From positions 37,932-101,931 of the forward strand of contig JAZSPU010000006.1 of assembly GCA_045537575.1 (NCBI GenBank): a stretch of 64,000 bases of DNA, written 5' to 3'. This DNA comes from SIG607 sp045537575 (GTDB taxonomy: Bacteria > Bacillota > Clostridia > Oscillospirales > Acutalibacteraceae). The position numbers and the translations under genes were made by a program. The notes beneath the pieces are model-generated. The model searched no databases and was not told the DNA's origin. It saw nothing but the letters and a program-made list of their open reading frames with translations. Positions 27,801-35,761 of the stretch are shown one piece after another. The first letter of the stretch is position 1. Every line of letters begins with the position of its first letter.

Positions 27801-30800
27801 GATTTTTATTAATGGTAATATCTATATCTGCCTCATCGGTAGAAGTAGCGCTGTAGGTATTAGTGAAGGAAATGTAATGAAGCTCTCCTGCCTCTACGGT
27901 AACGCTCTGTTCAGCGTTATCAACCGTAAAGCCTTGGGGAAGGTTTATTTCTTTAACCGTAACTACTACATTTTCTTCCAGTTTTCTGATTACAACCGAT
28001 TCACTGTGACTAAGTGTAATCACCTTTCCTGCAGCGGTAATGGTATCGGTAGTACCATCTGAGAACATAAGGTTATATGCTTTTCCTTCTTGTGCGCCCT
28101 CTAAAGCGATTTCAAAGGAGAAGTCATCATCAAAGTGGCCTTCAATACTGCTTACCACAGTTTTAGCTATAACAACGTCGCCTTCCTGCGGAATTGTATT
28201 TATAAATTCAGCAGAGGAAATAGTATCTTCAGCAACATTGATAACTGCTTGATTAAGTGTTGTGTCGCCATTAACACTCAATACCTCATATTCCTTACCC
28301 TCTGTAAGTTCTCTTACGGTTACAGTCTTTCCGGCAAGTTCTTCGCCCAACAGCCAGAAGGTCTCGCCGTGCTTAAGGAGTACGGTATAAGTGCCGTTAA
28401 AGTTAATTGTACTTTCGGTTCTTGCGCCAAAAGCATCCTCTTTAATAAGAGTCAGTTCTGAATTCACGTCAGCCGTTACGTTAAACTCAAAATTCAAGCT
28501 CTTGTCGGCAATGGTAGCATCGCTTATTTTGGAAATCTTAATACCCTCATAAGCGTCAAGGGTTAACTTACCGTTATTACCGAGATAAGAATCCACGTGG
28601 TAGTTATTCTTTGTAACACCAACTTCGGGTTCATGTACGAAAGGCATATCGGAATAATTTATTGTATCGGTGACGTTTTCATCCTTTTCTCTGCTGTAGT
28701 CGCCGAAATAGTGGTGAATGGTACCTGCTTTTACGTACCATGTGTTATCATCGCGACGTGCAAGGTCACTTACATCGGCTAAAACATATTCGGAAACCTC
28801 TTCGTAATACCATTCTGCTCTTACATTGTTGCCGGAACCCTTATAAACAAGAGAACGGTGGTAAAGGGGAGCAGATGCGTTGTATGTAGGAGCAGAGGTG
28901 CCTTTATAAAGGGTACCGTTTCTATCTGTAAAGATTTCGCTGTCCACATTATAATAATAGCGCTCGTTTTCTACTGAAGGTTCAAACCAAGAAGTAGTGT
29001 TTTTGTTGGTATAGTAGCTATAATCATCTATGTTGTGCCACTGGTTAGTATAGAAAATATAGTCACCGTTTTCATCCTTTTCTAATTCATCAGGAGCGGT
29101 GCCTTCGATATCCAAAAGGTCAATATCGCTGTGGAGACCTACTTCATAAAGAAGACGGCTGGGAGCGGTTGCGCCCTTAATGGTCATAGAAGCAGGATTC
29201 TGTGGATCAGTACCATTGAGCTGAATATCGTATTCAACCAACGGAATAAGTGCGGCGGGGAGTCGTCCGATAAGACGGATATCACCCACTTCACTTGCAT
29301 CTGCGTCATGTTCTTTAAGTGTAGTACGAACCAATATGGTAGCGTACATCATATCGGTTTTTCTATAGCCTTCGCCTACAGCGTCATAGTAGCCATAGGA
29401 TTTATTTGCAAATACAGCTCTATCCTTTAAATTAGCAGGAACAGCTTCGGGGGAATCATCTTTACCGTCCCAGAAGCCTACGTACTTGCCATCCTCATCG
29501 GCATACCAACCGATATAGTTGCTATACTCTCCGGTTTCGGCATTGTAGTAAAGCTGACCTGTCTGATAAGCGCTGTTTATAAGCTGACGGGCTACAGCCG
29601 CATTCTCAATTCCCATACGTTGCATAACAGCCCATACCATATTATCACCGGCTTCGGTGGGGTTCTGTTCAGTACCCATACCGCCGCTGTAAAGCATTCT
29701 GGCTAAAGTGGAGCCGTCGTAAAGAGTGCTGCCTAACTGAATACCCTTGACAGCCTTAACTTCCATATTTTTGCCGATATAATCTTCAAATTCAAGGAAG
29801 CCGTCGTGCTCAATACCTACATTACCGTCAACAAGTGTGGGGTAATAAAGGGACTGAATAACGATTTGCTCTACTATGCTGTTAAACGCCTGAGTAAGCT
29901 GACTTGAGCTACTTGCGGGGAAATATTTGGTTACATAATCCTCGCTCCAGCCCTTTTCGGCATTAACGGGAGCAGTATAGGTAACGCTCTTATTTTGGGT
30001 GTTGCTTGTTGTTATAGGAACATTCATAGTCTTGTTCTGCTTATTAGCAAGATCTTTAAAGGTGTTCCAGTAGTTATCGGTGGAAGTATTGTTAGAAGGA
30101 TCAAGGAGACTCAACGCAGGTGCCAAACCATCCACACTCAGACCTAAAGTATAGAAAAGAGCCTCGTTATCATACTTCTTTTCTATTTTATCCTTTGCCC
30201 AGGATGCAGTAAGCTGAGTAAGGAAGGAAATACCGTTACTCTGATAGCTTGAACCACCGTCACCGCAATTAGAGGTACCAATATTTGTATAATCGGTTGT
30301 CGCGGCAGTAGGACAGCCGTCGGACATAAGCACCATAACGGGCATACGCTTTGTACCAGCCTGAACGCCGTCGGCAACTATAGTATCCTCTACTTGATCA
30401 AACATCTGCTGAGCCTTATATATACCATTCTGAGTATAGGTACCGCCCTGAACTCTAAGGCTACTGTTGGAATCTAAACTGCCAACGCCGACAGCCTCGG
30501 TACCGGTAACGCCGGCAGCCACCTTAACGCCGTCTCTGGCAGAATAATTCTGCCTCCAGGAAGACACAAGATAAACTCTACTATTGTCGTCAGCAATACC
30601 CTTGTTCCATCTGCCAAGCGGCAAAATAACGGTAGCAGTGTTGGTAGAAGAATCAGCCAATTGTGAATTACCGTTAAAGGCGATAACACCAACGCGGTTG
30701 TTAGCATTAAGGCTTAAAAGGGTTTCAATAGCACTGTTTGCGGAATCAACCATAGTAACGTAGGGGTCAGTACCATAGGACACATCCATACTGCCCGAAA

Positions 30801-31182
30801 GATCGAGAACAAGTATAGTATCGGTAGGCAAGGTAGAATAACCCTCAATACTCTTGGTAGATGCAATTGCCGAAAGGGACACAAGGAAATTATCGTCATC
30901 AATAGAGAGTCCGAAATTTTGTCCCTCTGTTTCATCGGTAGCATTAATATAGTCCTCTACAGTTTTAAACACGGACTTATCAGACCATACACCGCCTACC
31001 CAAGTAGTATCAGCGGCATTCGGTCCGAAGAATGCTTTCCAGTCATTAACTGTGGCAGGATCTGTAACCTTTGTAAAGTCAGCAGCAGCGCCTACGTTTA
31101 TAACAAACATAGGAATCATACTGAAAATCATTACTGCGGCAAGTAATACCGACAACAGTTTTTTGAAGTTAACTTTTTTCAT
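24865..31182 (-). CDS. Giant surface adhesin: vWA domain plus seven pilin-type isopeptide repeats, wall-anchored
   Basis: About 2105 residues. The ATG at 31182 is preferred because AGAAGGA lies 6 bases before it. A signal peptide (about 30 residues) is followed by a von Willebrand A domain (about 120-460) with MIDAS start DLSGS and the VLMSDGCP strand, then a linker. From about residue 1120 to 2065 there are seven tandem Spy0128/FctA-type repeats of about 135 residues, each keeping the Lys near its start, the Glu of the YxxxKE-type strand, and the Asn of the terminal FxNTY-type strand that form an intramolecular isopeptide bond. The C-terminus has a sorting signal PPATGD, hydrophobic helix and basic tail. 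No sortase gene is in the window. Probably a host- or surface-binding fibre. Confidence 0.9.
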   Translation of the reverse strand: MKKVNFKKLLSVLLAAVMIFSMIPMFVINVGAAADFTKVTDPATVNDWKAFFGPNAADTTWVGGVWSDKSVFKTVEDYINATDETEGQNFGLSIDDDNFLVSLSAIASTKSIEGYSTLPTDTILVLDLSGSMDVSYGTDPYVTMVDSANSAIETLLSLNANNRVGVIAFNGNSQLADSSTNTATVILPLGRWNKGIADDNSRVYLVSSWRQNYSARDGVKVAAGVTGTEAVGVGSLDSNSSLRVQGGTYTQNGIYKAQQMFDQVEDTIVADGVQAGTKRMPVMVLMSDGCPTAATTDYTNIGTSNCGDGGSSYQSNGISFLTQLTASWAKDKIEKKYDNEALFYTLGLSVDGLAPALSLLDPSNNTSTDNYWNTFKDLANKQNKTMNVPITTSNTQNKSVTYTAPVNAEKGWSEDYVTKYFPASSSSQLTQAFNSIVEQIVIQSLYYPTLVDGNVGIEHDGFLEFEDYIGKNMEVKAVKGIQLGSTLYDGSTLARMLYSGGMGTEQNPTEAGDNMVWAVMQRMGIENAAVARQLINSAYQTGQLYYNAETGEYSNYIGWYADEDGKYVGFWDGKDDSPEAVPANLKDRAVFANKSYGYYDAVGEGYRKTDMMYATILVRTTLKEHDADASEVGDIRLIGRLPAALIPLVEYDIQLNGTDPQNPASMTIKGATAPSRLLYEVGLHSDIDLLDIEGTAPDELEKDENGDYIFYTNQWHNIDDYSYYTNKNTTSWFEPSVENERYYYNVDSEIFTDRNGTLYKGTSAPTYNASAPLYHRSLVYKGSGNNVRAEWYYEEVSEYVLADVSDLARRDDNTWYVKAGTIHHYFGDYSREKDENVTDTINYSDMPFVHEPEVGVTKNNYHVDSYLGNNGKLTLDAYEGIKISKISDATIADKSLNFEFNVTADVNSELTLIKEDAFGARTESTINFNGTYTVLLKHGETFWLLGEELAGKTVTVRELTEGKEYEVLSVNGDTTLNQAVINVAEDTISSAEFINTIPQEGDVVIAKTVVSSIEGHFDDDFSFEIALEGAQEGKAYNLMFSDGTTDTITAAGKVITLSHSESVVIRKLEENVVVTVKEINLPQGFTVDNAEQSVTVEAGELHYISFTNTYSATSTDEADIDITINKNLLDNSGAPADWNGTFTFKVQQFDGSKYVDIKEVEIDYSKGGANSVSVDVLKDEVYDSVGNYYYRIVEVVDEANVKSGIVYDTTYARFVVRVADDGKGKLYVSEVVNVSETAISGKDVIAEFDNTYKVDGAAEVIIDINKTVKNVYNQTANILPAGYSFSLYPANDEFNVTGDAIKVSPETAAAGTARISLLYDDIAQVGTHYYVLKENVGNIHGVDYTDKEYHVTVVLDDNNGYFNISVTLMDENDTVIKVASATASEGNVVAVAEIDGADFENTFTPDKVILAPNLIASKSLLGRDISDGDNFRFGIYNADSSFNAGDLFKEATSDTSGFVSFGEISYDKEGTYYYVVKEIIPDEATDNKYNGVTYDTKEYHITVKVTGDATTGKLSCGYDITLNGQNVNVMTFNNTYETEPTGVTINGTKTLLGGIRKLQARAFAFELIENGTVIDTVYNGVPTDDYNAAFSFNLNYTEVGVHNYTVRERLPRNIDADGKYGGVTYDRTEYSVVVTVTDNGTGTLVAEVDTDDKAIAFSNTYSVEPVSETILITKLLYGDSIAKYVGEKAFEFELYSATLTNGEVTPVSLIKTVSNDAEGNVNFGAITYDTIGGYRYIIKEVVPEEKDELMIYDAAYYIVEIDVTDNLSGQLVTDKEITKVLNGETTEQTDVIFNNEIKPEKQSASITGEKQYNKTLNDGMFTFELYQALKGADGKINAVGEAVLTASNVGKNFEFKDIDITDDEGNVVKTSYLTYTQAGEYYYVVKEVLPEGAEDGKKDGIKYDTKEHVVTVKVTEAMDSTGRTVLNIQVESENDGIIVVNEYSAADATYTLEATKVLEGRELKDKEFEFALYDKDGAELDLQTNDEEGKITFKTLTFKEAGTYNYTVKEKIGEAESGMVYDTREYSVIITVADDNKGSLVATAQFKVGDEAQRSVKFVNTYEKPVDPPATGDANHIAILLVIASVLALGIIALLVYRKKSNKAE

Positions 31183-31256
31183 TTTCATTCCTTCTTTCAA
31201 AAATAGACATTAACTTCGTTGCTAGGGGCACTACCCCAAGCTATACTTACGATTTT

Positions 31257-31285
31257 ATTATAGCATTTATATCTAATTTATGCAA
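31257..31285 (-). promoter_or_regulatory. Promoter of the giant adhesin gene
   Basis: Minus strand TTGCAT (31285-31280), 17-base spacer, TATAAT (31262-31257). The leader then contains a short stem-loop (GCTTGGGG / CCCCTAGC, 31220-31240) of unknown role. The rest of 31201-31432 holds this promoter, the divergent ruvX promoter and nothing else recognised. Confidence 0.75.
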
Positions 31286-31376
31286 GATTTTTTCTATTAT
31301 GTCACTATAATTTCGCCTATACTAAATAGCAGAAACTGAAGGCAAAAACAAAACTATATATAGTGCTATTTAACTC

Positions 31377-31405
31377 TTGATAAAAGAGGAAAAAGGTAGT
31401 AAAAT
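31377..31405 (+). promoter_or_regulatory. ruvX promoter
   Basis: TTGATA (31377-31382), 17-base spacer, TAAAAT (31400-31405); followed by GAAAGAGG before the ATG at 31433. Confidence 0.7.
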
Positions 31406-31432
31406 ATAAAAAAAGACCGAAAGAGGCATTTT

Positions 31433-31855
31433 ATGATAATAATGAGCGTTGACAGAGGTAAAGCACGTACAGGAATTGCCTACAGCGATAAAAGTGAAAG
31501 CTTTGCATTTCCACACACTGTAATAACCGAGTATAACAGCGAAAAACTCCTTGATAAAATAAAAGAAGCCGCCCTTACTTTAAAGGCGGAAGAAATTGTT
31601 GTAGGGCTTCCCCGAAGAACCGATGGCAGTTTGGGTGACAGCGCACAGGAGTGTCAGGCTCTTGCCGAACAGCTAAGGGAAATTCTTTCTGTTCCCGTAC
31701 ATCTTTATGACGAAAGATTCACAACCGTTTCAGCGCACACAGCCCTTAACTACACCGACACCCGCGGCAAAAAGCGTAAAGAAATAATTGACGCCGTCGC
31801 CGCCACTATGATTTTAGAAGATTATTTAAGATTTAAAAAAAATAACAAGGACTAG
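31433..31855 (+). CDS. ruvX: RuvX/YqgF-family RNase H-fold nuclease
   Basis: A 140-residue protein of the YqgF family, implicated in Holliday junction resolution and 16S rRNA 5'-end maturation. The family's acidic residues appear in MSVDRGKARTGIAYSD, VVGLPRRTDGS, YDERFTT and DAVAATMILEDYL. It is a single-gene unit on the plus strand set between two large surface-protein operons, an unusual place for it. A second in-frame ATG three codons in is an alternative start. Confidence 0.9.
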   Translation: MIIMSVDRGKARTGIAYSDKSESFAFPHTVITEYNSEKLLDKIKEAALTLKAEEIVVGLPRRTDGSLGDSAQECQALAEQLREILSVPVHLYDERFTTVSAHTALNYTDTRGKKRKEIIDAVAATMILEDYLRFKKNNKD

Positions 31856-31886
31856 CTTCTATAAATCAACTCAAAAAAGCAACAAA

Positions 31887-31925
31887 AACCACCCCTAAGT
31901 AAATCTAACATCATTAGGGGTGGTT
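31887..31925. terminator. Bidirectional terminator between ruvX and the sipW operon
   Basis: A 12-bp stem (31887-31898 with 31914-31925); the T-run is better on the minus strand, ending the sipW-TasA operon. Confidence 0.85.
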
Positions 31926-31929
31926 AATT

Positions 31930-32104
31930 TTACATTTCGTTGTCGAAGGGGTTTATGTTGCAGTAAACCTCTAACATACAGTTACTGCAAACCTCACCGA
32001 CGCCTATTATATAGTTTGTGCGCTTATTTACGGGCAGGTCAACAGGGGGTAGCTGTGACCTTTCCGCATACTACGCATTTTTCAAAATTTTTCTCTGTTT
32101 TCAT
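31930..32104 (-). pseudogene. Small CxxC/CxxC protein gene with a one-base frameshift
   Basis: On the minus strand an ATG at 32104 opens a short reading frame (MKTEKNFEKCVVCGKVTAT) that stops after 21 codons. One base is in excess within a run of five C (G5 at 32045-32049 on the plus strand); removing it gives a continuous product of about 58 residues carrying VDLPVNKRTNYIIGVGEVC and a second CxxC (CSNC), ending at TAA 31932-31930, right before the terminator. Two CxxC pairs suggest a zinc-binding protein. The coherence of both halves argues for a real gene; frameshift, error or slippage cannot be told apart here. Confidence 0.55.
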
Positions 32105-32118
32105 CCTTTTAACCCATT

Positions 32119-33540
32119 TTACGCTTTTCTTTCACGTCTGTCGGTAAGCAATATAACAATACACGACGTACCGCTCAAGACTGCAAGTATCATCCAGAAA
32201 TAAACGCTCTTGTCCATACCTGTATCGGGGACAACAGGTTTATCCATATCGCATACGTTTGTAAATTCCGCATTAACCTCTTCTACCTTGCCTGCATCAA
32301 CAAAGTATTCTGCCGCAATTTCATAATCCTCGGATAAATAGGGCTTAATTTCCACCGTATAAACTCTGGTGTCATAGGTTACGCCCTTTTCCTCACCCTT
32401 CTTTTCGTAAAGCTTATAGGTAAGGGTTTTTTCAATATCCTCGTTTGTAAGATTAATCTCTATTTTACCGTCGCCGTTAGCATCGGTTTTTACGGTATAT
32501 TCTTCGGCAGTTTCGGTATTTACAAGCACAAATTCAAAGCCTTCGGGGCTACGTTTATAGCTTCCCTTATTGCTTACGCGCTTTGTTACAGAAATATAAA
32601 CCGATTTGTCCTTTGGAACCGGAGGTTTAAAGGTATTGTTGAATACAACGTTAATAGCAAAGCCTGAATCATAACGGGTTGAGGTTGTGTGTTCGCCGTT
32701 TTTCACATCGGAAATTTCAAGCTTCCCATCCATATCCTTATCTGTAACAAAAAGAGAAAAGGCATTTATTGTGTCATCATAAACCATTCCCTTAAGCTCG
32801 CCCTTTTCCTCACTCATACGAAATTCATATTCGCCTACTGTGTTAAAGGAAAGCTTAGAAATAGCCTTTGTAAAATCAAATTCGGGTTTAAAGTTTTCTT
32901 CGCTGTAGGTTATAGTCTGTTTATCAAGCTTCACCCATTGGCCGTTAAATTTGTATTCCAACAAGAAGGAGAATGAATCGTTTTCCTTCCAATCTCTGCC
33001 TTCAAGCACCTTTTTACCTTTTAAGGTTATATTTTTGCAATCGGCAGCCTTAGGAGTATAGGTGTTTACAAATTCAGCCTCAGCAAAGCTTACCTCGGGA
33101 ACAAGAACAGTTTTCTTGTTTTCGTCCTTTTTGGCAAAGCCTTCTAAAGTAAAATCATTTTCCGAAACCGTAACGCTTGTACCTACGTCAATTCCCTCTA
33201 CAGTAAAGGGAACGTCGGGCTGTACCTTTACCGTAAGGTCGCCGTTTGCATCGGTTTTCATATTTCCCTGCACAGTTTTAAGGGTGGTTTCGGCATAGAA
33301 TTTACCAAAAGAAAGGGTAAAATCAAAGGCAATATTTTCGGGGATAGCGTAATCCTTACCAAGAGGATGCTCTACCCTTTTTATAACCGAAATTCCGTTT
33401 TTTAATTTTTCTTCCGGTTTAAAAATATTGGTAATAGTATCGGTTTTTGAAGTTACAAAACAAAGAGTGGTATTGACAGACGATATCAAAAGTGTTATTG
33501 CCGAAAGAATAAGCAATATACATTTTATAAATTTTTTCAT
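32119..33540 (-). CDS. Wall-anchored protein with pilin-type isopeptide domains, sipW operon
   Basis: A 473-residue surface protein. The N-terminal membrane segment (residues 7-30) is followed by a stretch (FVTSKTDTITNIF) resembling the region after SipW-type signals of its TasA-like neighbours. It then has an N-terminal beta domain and two Spy0128-type repeats with the characteristic MVYDDTINAFSLFV and VTYDTRVYTVEI strands, and a sorting signal VPDTG, hydrophobic helix and basic tail. It may be the covalent wall anchor of the fibre made by this operon. The last intact gene of the operon, 15 bases before the damaged CxxC gene. Confidence 0.85.
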   Translation of the reverse strand: MKKFIKCILLILSAITLLISSVNTTLCFVTSKTDTITNIFKPEEKLKNGISVIKRVEHPLGKDYAIPENIAFDFTLSFGKFYAETTLKTVQGNMKTDANGDLTVKVQPDVPFTVEGIDVGTSVTVSENDFTLEGFAKKDENKKTVLVPEVSFAEAEFVNTYTPKAADCKNITLKGKKVLEGRDWKENDSFSFLLEYKFNGQWVKLDKQTITYSEENFKPEFDFTKAISKLSFNTVGEYEFRMSEEKGELKGMVYDDTINAFSLFVTDKDMDGKLEISDVKNGEHTTSTRYDSGFAINVVFNNTFKPPVPKDKSVYISVTKRVSNKGSYKRSPEGFEFVLVNTETAEEYTVKTDANGDGKIEINLTNEDIEKTLTYKLYEKKGEEKGVTYDTRVYTVEIKPYLSEDYEIAAEYFVDAGKVEEVNAEFTNVCDMDKPVVPDTGMDKSVYFWMILAVLSGTSCIVILLTDRRERKA

Positions 33541-33555
33541 ACTGACAATACCTCC

Positions 33556-33759
33556 TTATTTGTATTTTACGAAAGGCAGAAAAGACCAAAGAAGCCTTCT
33601 TCTGTACTTTTTATAGTATTTTCTTTCCTTTCCTTGAGTTCGCTCTATTTCTGAATTAAGATATTTCAGTTCGCTTTTTATCTCTGCTGAAAATACTGTT
33701 AATCTGACCGCCAAAATCAAAACGAGTAATACTATACTCACAATTATTGGCAGTTGCAT
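33556..33759 (-). CDS. Small single-pass membrane protein
   Basis: A 67-residue protein with one N-terminal membrane helix (residues 4-24) and a strongly basic C-terminal tail (YYKKYRRR). It sits between two surface-protein genes with gaps of 8 and 15 bases, consistent with an operon member, though its ribosome binding site is weak. Could be an accessory assembly factor; function unknown. Confidence 0.5.
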   Translation of the reverse strand: MQLPIIVSIVLLVLILAVRLTVFSAEIKSELKYLNSEIERTQGKERKYYKKYRRRLLWSFLPFVKYK

Positions 33760-33767
33760 ATTTCTTA

Positions 33768-35582
33768 TTAGTAAATTACGGTTACTCCGTCATAGGTCTT
33801 GAGACCGGAAACACCCTGTCCACCGCCAAACAACTGATCGAACACGATAAGTACATTATGCGACTCGTCAGCATCGTGGTTGCAGGTGGAGAGATCAATG
33901 CCGTCCGTGCCGGTACCTGCTTCAACACGAGCGTACTTATATTCGCCGGGGCCATTATAGCTGCCGGCACCAAGGCTCTCAAATTCACAATAATGGTAGT
34001 TTACCCAATCACCATAGATAACCTTTACGTTTTCACAAGTAACGTATCCGGAGGGATCAGCAACTCCATTCACACCATCAACATGACCGATCAGCATACC
34101 GCTGTAGCGGTAGAGCCAATACTGGTAGTTCGCTGCAACGTCATTGATTGCATCAAGCTGGCAAGCAACAGTAATGTCCTTGAAAGTTACGTTGTTTCCG
34201 GCTTGAACCATACCTACCACACCGCCAAGACGGACATCGTGGGTGCCCCAAAGGGGTCCGATAACGGTATCTTCATCAACCGTAATATTGGTGAAAGAGC
34301 AATCACCATAGCATTCAGCTGCTACACCACCTGCAGAGTTGTTATACGCGATCAAAGTGGTATTGGAAATTGTGATATCAGAGAATGTAGTATTAACTGC
34401 ATTACCGACAACGCCCGCCGCTTCATTTCTGCCGCTGGAAATGTATGCATCAGCAATTGTTACATTCTTAATGGTAGCACCATTGGTATAAGCGAAAAGA
34501 CCGTAATATTCACCTTCATACTGCCATGCAGAAAGGTCGCTCTGTTCGTACATATTTGAAATTGTGTGTCCCTGACCGTCAAAAGTGCCGTTAAAAGACT
34601 TGCCGTTGCTGGAATGACCAATGGGGTTAAAAGGCAATCCGGCAAGGTCTAAATCTTTGCCAAGTTTTACAGTCTTGCCTGCAAAATTGTTACCACCATC
34701 AACAAGTTCTGAAAGACCGGCGAGCTGCTCTGCAGTGGTAATTTCATATTCAGTTAAGGGATTAGCAGGGTCATACCAAGTGGTATCTGCAGTGCCGTCC
34801 CAAGTGTCGGCAGAATGCTCTGCGATCACACCGCCGAACCACTCAGCAGCCTTTTCAGAGGACTTACCAAAAGCGGTATCGAGAGCAGTCTTTGCATCAG
34901 CAAAACCGGCAGCCTGAACAGCCTGAGAGAATACGAGAATATCGTATGTACCGTTTTCGTTACCGTCAACCTTTGTTACTTCTTCGTTATCACAGTTTTT
35001 GTTCATATATACCTGTAAAAGAGAAGGAATGGTAGTGGTTTTGGGAGCAACAGCAGCGCTGTGAACAGCTTCCCATACCATATAGTTTTCGCCGTCGATT
35101 ACTGCTACGAAGGGTGTGCCCCAGTTCCAAGCTCCGTCAAAGTCGAACTCTGCGCCATTTTCAGCATTGGTGGAAACACCGATAACGTTATATCTGAATG
35201 CATCAATTGTAGCATAGTCGCCCATTTCGAAAGCGAATACGGTACGAACGTAAGCATCGCTTTTGCCTGTATTTTTAACAGAAACGTACTTATCTACTAC
35301 GTTATTCATAGTAAAGCTTCTGTATGCGCCGTCAGCTTCAGTTGTGTTTTTCCAACCGAGTGTGCCAACGTAAGGATAAAGTGGTTTATCTTGTACGAAA
35401 TCAACAAGATTACCATTCTCGTCATACTGTTGCTCGATTTGCTCAATCTTTACGTTGCCCATCGTCATGACGTTTACGTCGCTATCATCAGAAGTTAAAT
35501 AGGCAATAGTGCCGCCGATAGCAAGTGCGGCAACTAAAGCATAAGCGGTACACATTAAGAGTACCTTTTTGAGTTTTGACAT
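33768..35582 (-). CDS. TasA-like fibre protein fused to a GLUG-type beta-helix domain
   Basis: 604 residues from the ATG at 35582, preceded by AGGAGG. A SipW-cognate signal peptide is seen (ALAIGGTIAYLTSDDSDVN, then MGNVKIE), and the N-terminal module (to about residue 260) has the TasA/CalY-type end segment FSQAVQAAGFADAKTALDTAF. Beyond this, a beta-helix-like C-terminal region with GLUG-type repeats (GTFDGQGHTISNM, GLFAYTNGATIKNVTI, GGVVGMVQAG) replaces the usual end. Probably exported through the SipW-type peptidase encoded in the operon and incorporated into matrix fibres. Confidence 0.8.
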   Translation of the reverse strand: MSKLKKVLLMCTAYALVAALAIGGTIAYLTSDDSDVNVMTMGNVKIEQIEQQYDENGNLVDFVQDKPLYPYVGTLGWKNTTEADGAYRSFTMNNVVDKYVSVKNTGKSDAYVRTVFAFEMGDYATIDAFRYNVIGVSTNAENGAEFDFDGAWNWGTPFVAVIDGENYMVWEAVHSAAVAPKTTTIPSLLQVYMNKNCDNEEVTKVDGNENGTYDILVFSQAVQAAGFADAKTALDTAFGKSSEKAAEWFGGVIAEHSADTWDGTADTTWYDPANPLTEYEITTAEQLAGLSELVDGGNNFAGKTVKLGKDLDLAGLPFNPIGHSSNGKSFNGTFDGQGHTISNMYEQSDLSAWQYEGEYYGLFAYTNGATIKNVTIADAYISSGRNEAAGVVGNAVNTTFSDITISNTTLIAYNNSAGGVAAECYGDCSFTNITVDEDTVIGPLWGTHDVRLGGVVGMVQAGNNVTFKDITVACQLDAINDVAANYQYWLYRYSGMLIGHVDGVNGVADPSGYVTCENVKVIYGDWVNYHYCEFESLGAGSYNGPGEYKYARVEAGTGTDGIDLSTCNHDADESHNVLIVFDQLFGGGQGVSGLKTYDGVTVIY

Positions 35583-35615
35583 ATATGTATGCCTCCTTTT
35601 GATATTTGCCTGCAT

Positions 35616-35761
35616 TCAAGACTTAACTTTTCTTCGATCCTGCAGGTCTTATATCGAAGAAAGCTTTATGCCTTTCGGCAATCAAAACACACAAACTATC
35701 GCTTATGTGCTTTGATTGCCGCCTATCCCTCACGGGGAGGGATAGGACGGACTTTTTTTAT
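35616..35761 (-). other. Three consecutive stem-loops between the two large TasA-like genes
   Basis: In transcript (minus) order: CCTATCCCTC pairing with GAGGGATAGG (35752-35727), GGCAATCAAA pairing with TTTGATTGCC (35726-35680), and CTTTCTTCGAT pairing with ATCGAAGAAAAG (35666-35625). None is followed by a T-run in the direction of transcription, so they look like processing or stability elements rather than a full terminator. Confidence 0.6.

Noticed and set aside
27199..28062. Plus-strand 287-codon open frame inside the giant adhesin
   Set aside because: Lies opposite conserved isopeptide repeats of the minus strand; composition (Asn/Ile/Cys-rich) is that of an antisense shadow.
31220..31240. 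Riboswitch in the adhesin leader
   Set aside because: Only one short hairpin is visible and it matches no riboswitch consensus known to me.
33747..34559. Plus-strand 270-codon open frame opposite the GLUG-domain protein
   Set aside because: No ribosome site or recognisable fold; opposite clear GLUG repeats.
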